DNA of 64,000 nucleotides, from positions 43,409 through 107,408 of the forward strand of contig JAFTWA010000019.1 of assembly GCA_017465565.1 (NCBI GenBank). Direction: 5' to 3'. The notes under the pieces were generated by a model. It worked only from the letters and a program-made list of their open reading frames with translations. It had not been told where the DNA came from and ran no database searches. The translations under genes and the position numbers were made by a program. Positions 61,394 to 64,000 of this stretch are shown here, piece by piece. How positions within the stretch are numbered: the stretch's first letter is position 1; each line of letters begins with the position of its first letter. This stretch comes from Tyzzerella sp. (GTDB lineage: Bacteria; Bacillota; Clostridia; Lachnospirales; Lachnospiraceae).

Positions 61394-62067
61394 TTATGAT
61401 TGCATTTTACTTTTTTTCGAATCGTTTTTTAGGTTCTTTTTTATCTCGTATATCACATCTGCCATATCCGCTACTTCAGGTGAGTGAGTAACAATAATAA
61501 CACATTTCCCCATTTCTGCCAGATTCTTAAAGATACCCATAATCTCATTCTGTGTTTCTCCATCCAGATTTCCAGTTGGTTCATCTGCAAGAATGATGTT
61601 CGGGTCATAAGAAAGTGCTCTTGCAATGGCAACTCGTTGTTGCTGGCCGCCCGATAATTTCAGAATTCTTCTGTCAGCTTCATCTCTGTCTAAGCCAACT
61701 TTTTCCAAGAGTTCATATGCCCTTTCTTTCTTATCCTTTTCTTTCATTCCCGAAATTTCCATAGATAATACTACATTTTCTACCGCTGTAAATTTTGAAA
61801 GCAGGTTGAAATTCTGAAAAATAACACCAACAAACTTACTCCTAAAATCATATTTATTTTGGCAACATCTTGGTCTTTATAATAGATTTTACCTGCTACA
61901 GGCTCCGCAAGTCCTGAAAGGAGAGACAGCATAGTGGTCTTTCCCGAACCAGATTTTCCTACAATGGCGTAAATTGTTCCTGCTTCAAAATCAAAGGATA
62001 TATTGCTTAATACATTTCGTCTTTTGTCATACGAATAACAAATATTTTCTATTTTTAATAATGCCAT
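61394..62067 (-). pseudogene. MacB-type ABC transporter ATPase, single-base frameshift
   Basis: Two frames complete one LolD/MacB-like ATPase of about 224 residues. The 5' part has Walker A GKSGSGKTT; the 3' part has LSGGQQQRVAIARAL, Walker B IILADEP and the H-loop VTHS. Near 61855, after the VAKI codons, one base is missing; restoring it gives a clean join through YDFRSKFVGVIFQNFNLLSK, including the Q-loop. As it stands the product stops after about 95 residues. Confidence 0.82.
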
Positions 62068-62085
62068 TTCAAAGTCTCCTTTCTC

Positions 62086-63722
62086 TTAATCTCTATTTGC
62101 AAGTATCTTTAACGGATCATATCTCGTGATAAATATGACAGATGCCGCACTTGCGACTAATGCCAATAGTACACCAATACCAAGCAACTTCAACAATACA
62201 CCTAAATCCGTCGCAGATGACACCTCTTGCACATAACTTGCTGCGTTGCTCATAAATCCATCCGGTATATTTTCTATATCTGGCATAGATGGCATACCAC
62301 CCGACATACTGCCTCGGTCAAAATTGGTGTCTCTACCAAATGCTTCTCCGTCATTCTCACTTTGACTTTGCTGTGCTTCTATCTGTGAAGCAAGAAGGCT
62401 GTTTGTAACAGGCACGGATGTAACAGCCCCAATTCCGCCACCAATGACAACAAAAGCAATGGTTACGATTAAAGTTTCCAACACAAACTGCATAGAAACA
62501 TTTCTCTTTTTCATTCCGATTGCAGTAAGTACACCAACTTCATATTTACGTTCTCTTACATTAAAGATATTTAAAACCACCAGAATAATACCACCAATTG
62601 CAAATACTACAATCAAGAAATACATAGACATCTGGCTCAGATTTTCGAGTGGTAACAGACTATTTTCATATTGTGTAATGTCGCTTGAGCTTATGGTATA
62701 GTCTTCTGATAGTCCAGCCTCATATACACCGGTAGAGAATAATTCGTAATCTTCTACCGTTGCAAACACATAGGTTCCGGAAGTCTGTTTCGGCAGAGCA
62801 GTTGTTGTTGTAATTCCGGTCTCCTCGTCTGTGGTTTCTACTGCATTTTCTGAAGATGTAGTAACAATCGCATCCAACGCATTATAACTTAAGTAAATTT
62901 GATTTGCCGCATCTGATGAGGCAGAAAATCCTTGCATAAATCCGCCACTTGTCACGGTAGACTGAGAATTATTATATGTGCCAACCACTTCTAATTCATA
63001 AACTTCTTCTTCATCATTCGGATTCACAATTGTTATAGTGTCTCCTACATTAATATCGTTATATGTAGCAAGTTCATCTGTAATAATACAATGGTATTCT
63101 TTTGTACCTTCCTCAAACACATTACCGTCAACAATCGTACATGTTCCATCTAAGAAACTTTCCATGGCTTCATCACTGCTGTAACCCACAAGGGTGAAAT
63201 CGCCTTGTTCCCCCATTGAACCGAATTCAAATCCTTTTCCACCCGGCATTCCCATACCAAAATCGCCAAAGCCTTCCATTCCAATATCCTCTGATTCTGC
63301 TTCATCATCCGAACCAGAATTAGTAACAGGATCCAACTCAGAACCATTTATGGATACCGACATGGTATAGTAGAAGGATTTTACAGAATCCACTCTACAT
63401 ATGTTTCCATTTCTTCTATCGTCAGTTCTTTTATTGCATTCATATTTTGCGTAAAGGAGTCTCTGTCAAAAGAAGATCTTTCGCCTTCGCTGTTTGGTTG
63501 CATGTTTTCTCGTATATCTGACATCATCGCACTTCTGTCTATGGATATTTGAGCTGTAATTGAAATACCTTCCATTGTAGCACCCCTCGCATCTTCAGCG
63601 GCGTTTCTGATAGACAAGCCGATACACGCAGCCACAGATATAACCAGCACAATGATTCCAATCAGTATGTTTCTTCCTTTAGATCTTGCGATGCTTTTTA
63701 AAGCATTCTTAAAAATATACAT
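62086..63722 (-). pseudogene. MacB-like FtsX-type permease, single-base frameshift
   Basis: One permease of about 545 residues in two frames. The 5' part (63722 to 63381) has MYIFKNALKSIARSKGRNIL and the first membrane helix, and stops after EEMETYVE. The 3' part (to 62086) starts at DSVKSFYYTMSV and has the periplasmic-type MacB core, a Gly/Met-rich loop, and three C-terminal helices of the FtsX domain (ending TRYDPLKILANRD). Adding one base near 63393 rejoins them. AAAGGAAAAAT precedes the ATG. With the ATPase it forms an exporter operon of unknown cargo, now broken twice. Confidence 0.82.
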
Positions 63723-63911
63723 ATTTTTCCTTTCCAATTATGATCTTTTAATATTTTATCTTTTGAATTTGTCTAAATATTGTTTAATTTATGTTAATTT
63801 TGTGAATTCGCAAAGATTGTAACGAATGTGGAATAATAAACTAAAAATCCCCTTACGAATTATGGTGTGCGCCCCGTCAAGTAGACAAGTAAAAAAATAT
63901 AAAGTTTTTGT

Positions 63912-63940
63912 GTTGCCCGGTATATGCCGGGCAACATTTT
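63912..63940. terminator. hairpin at the IS end
   Basis: GTTGCCCGG and CCGGGCAAC around a 6-base loop; ATTTTT follows on the plus strand and AAAAA-rich sequence on the other side. Placed just after the transposase stop, it can end the transposase transcript and block entry from outside. Confidence 0.8.
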
Positions 63941-64000
63941 TATGCTGCTAATAATTGTTTTTGGTAAAATTCCATCGGTGTTAGGATTCCGAGTCCACGC
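63940..64000 (-). CDS. IS3-family transposase, C-terminal end (partial)
   Basis: The last 19 codons read RGLGILTPMEFYQKQLLAA and stop. The LTPMEFY segment is typical of the C-terminus of IS3/IS150-group transposases with a DDE integrase core. The catalytic part is outside the window. Confidence 0.75.
   Translation of the reverse strand, partial: RGLGILTPMEFYQKQLLAA

Larger units (their letters stand above)
63863..64000 (-). mobile_element. IS3-family insertion sequence, one end (partial)
   Basis: The element runs off the right edge. Its inner end lies near 63863-63866 with a tip TGTGCGCCCCGTCAAGTAGA, which has the layout of IS150-group terminal repeats. It includes the transposase 3' end and a hairpin. 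To the left the host sequence reads AAATCCCCTTACGAATT, which looks like one half of a terminator stem. Confidence 0.7.

Overview
The window looks like chromosomal DNA of a low-GC Gram-positive anaerobe of the Clostridia, most likely a gut Lachnospiraceae. The reasons are AT-rich sequence, strong Shine-Dalgarno sites, many lipobox and sortase-type surface proteins, DUF4364/DUF6465/DUF975 family proteins, a rho-rpmE-DUF1385-prmC-prfA cluster, eukaryote-like glycogen branching enzymes and an ECF transporter. No rRNA, tRNA, CRISPR array or replication origin was seen. Most genes are on the minus strand.

Layout. 1-59 is the start of a response regulator. 115-3798 is the NAD synthesis operon nadA-nadB-nadC-niaR behind a sigma-A promoter that carries a palindrome. 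3.9-12.1 kb holds a lipoprotein, a membrane Ser/Thr kinase with a divergent partner, small housekeeping enzymes (HIT, YbaK, GNAT) and two broken genes. 12.1-14.6 kb has a glycosyltransferase with its XRE/AbrB-type regulator, followed by a 750-bp fold-back element with inward-facing terminators. 14.6-20.8 kb is the conserved prfA-prmC-DUF1385-rpmE-rho block plus a radical SAM gene and a DUF4364 gene. 20.9-29.6 kb is accessory: a PD-(D/E)XK protein with a 21-bp coding repeat, a chimeric gene made by fusion to a conjugative-element regulator, a surface protein frameshifted in an A-tract, a branching enzyme and transposon remnants. 29.6-51.3 kb is mainly core and metabolic: rarA, tcdA, MATE pump, lipoprotein serpin, 4-hydroxybutyrate-type dehydrogenase, family II pyrophosphatase, S1-domain protein, secreted cysteine peptidase, PHP protein, YitT protein, a PurF homologue that lacks its catalytic cysteine, and a second branching enzyme.

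51.4-61.3 kb is the most interesting part. A cobalamin riboswitch (about 61015-61205, minus strand) precedes an operon for a small DNA-binding-like protein, a 922-aa secreted protein, a membrane-anchored cohesin-like protein, a DUF4430 lipoprotein, an EcfT and a fused EcfA-EcfA-S protein. The secreted protein has an intrinsic-factor-like alpha/alpha toroid, a cohesin-like domain and a dockerin. I read this as a corrinoid (vitamin B12) capture and import system in which cohesin-dockerin pairing, known from cellulosomes, may hold the binding protein at the cell surface next to the transporter.

The right end holds a MacB-like ABC exporter in which both ATPase and permease genes carry single-base frameshifts, and an IS3-family element running off the edge. 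Decay is a theme: seven to nine genes in the window are broken, truncated or chimeric.
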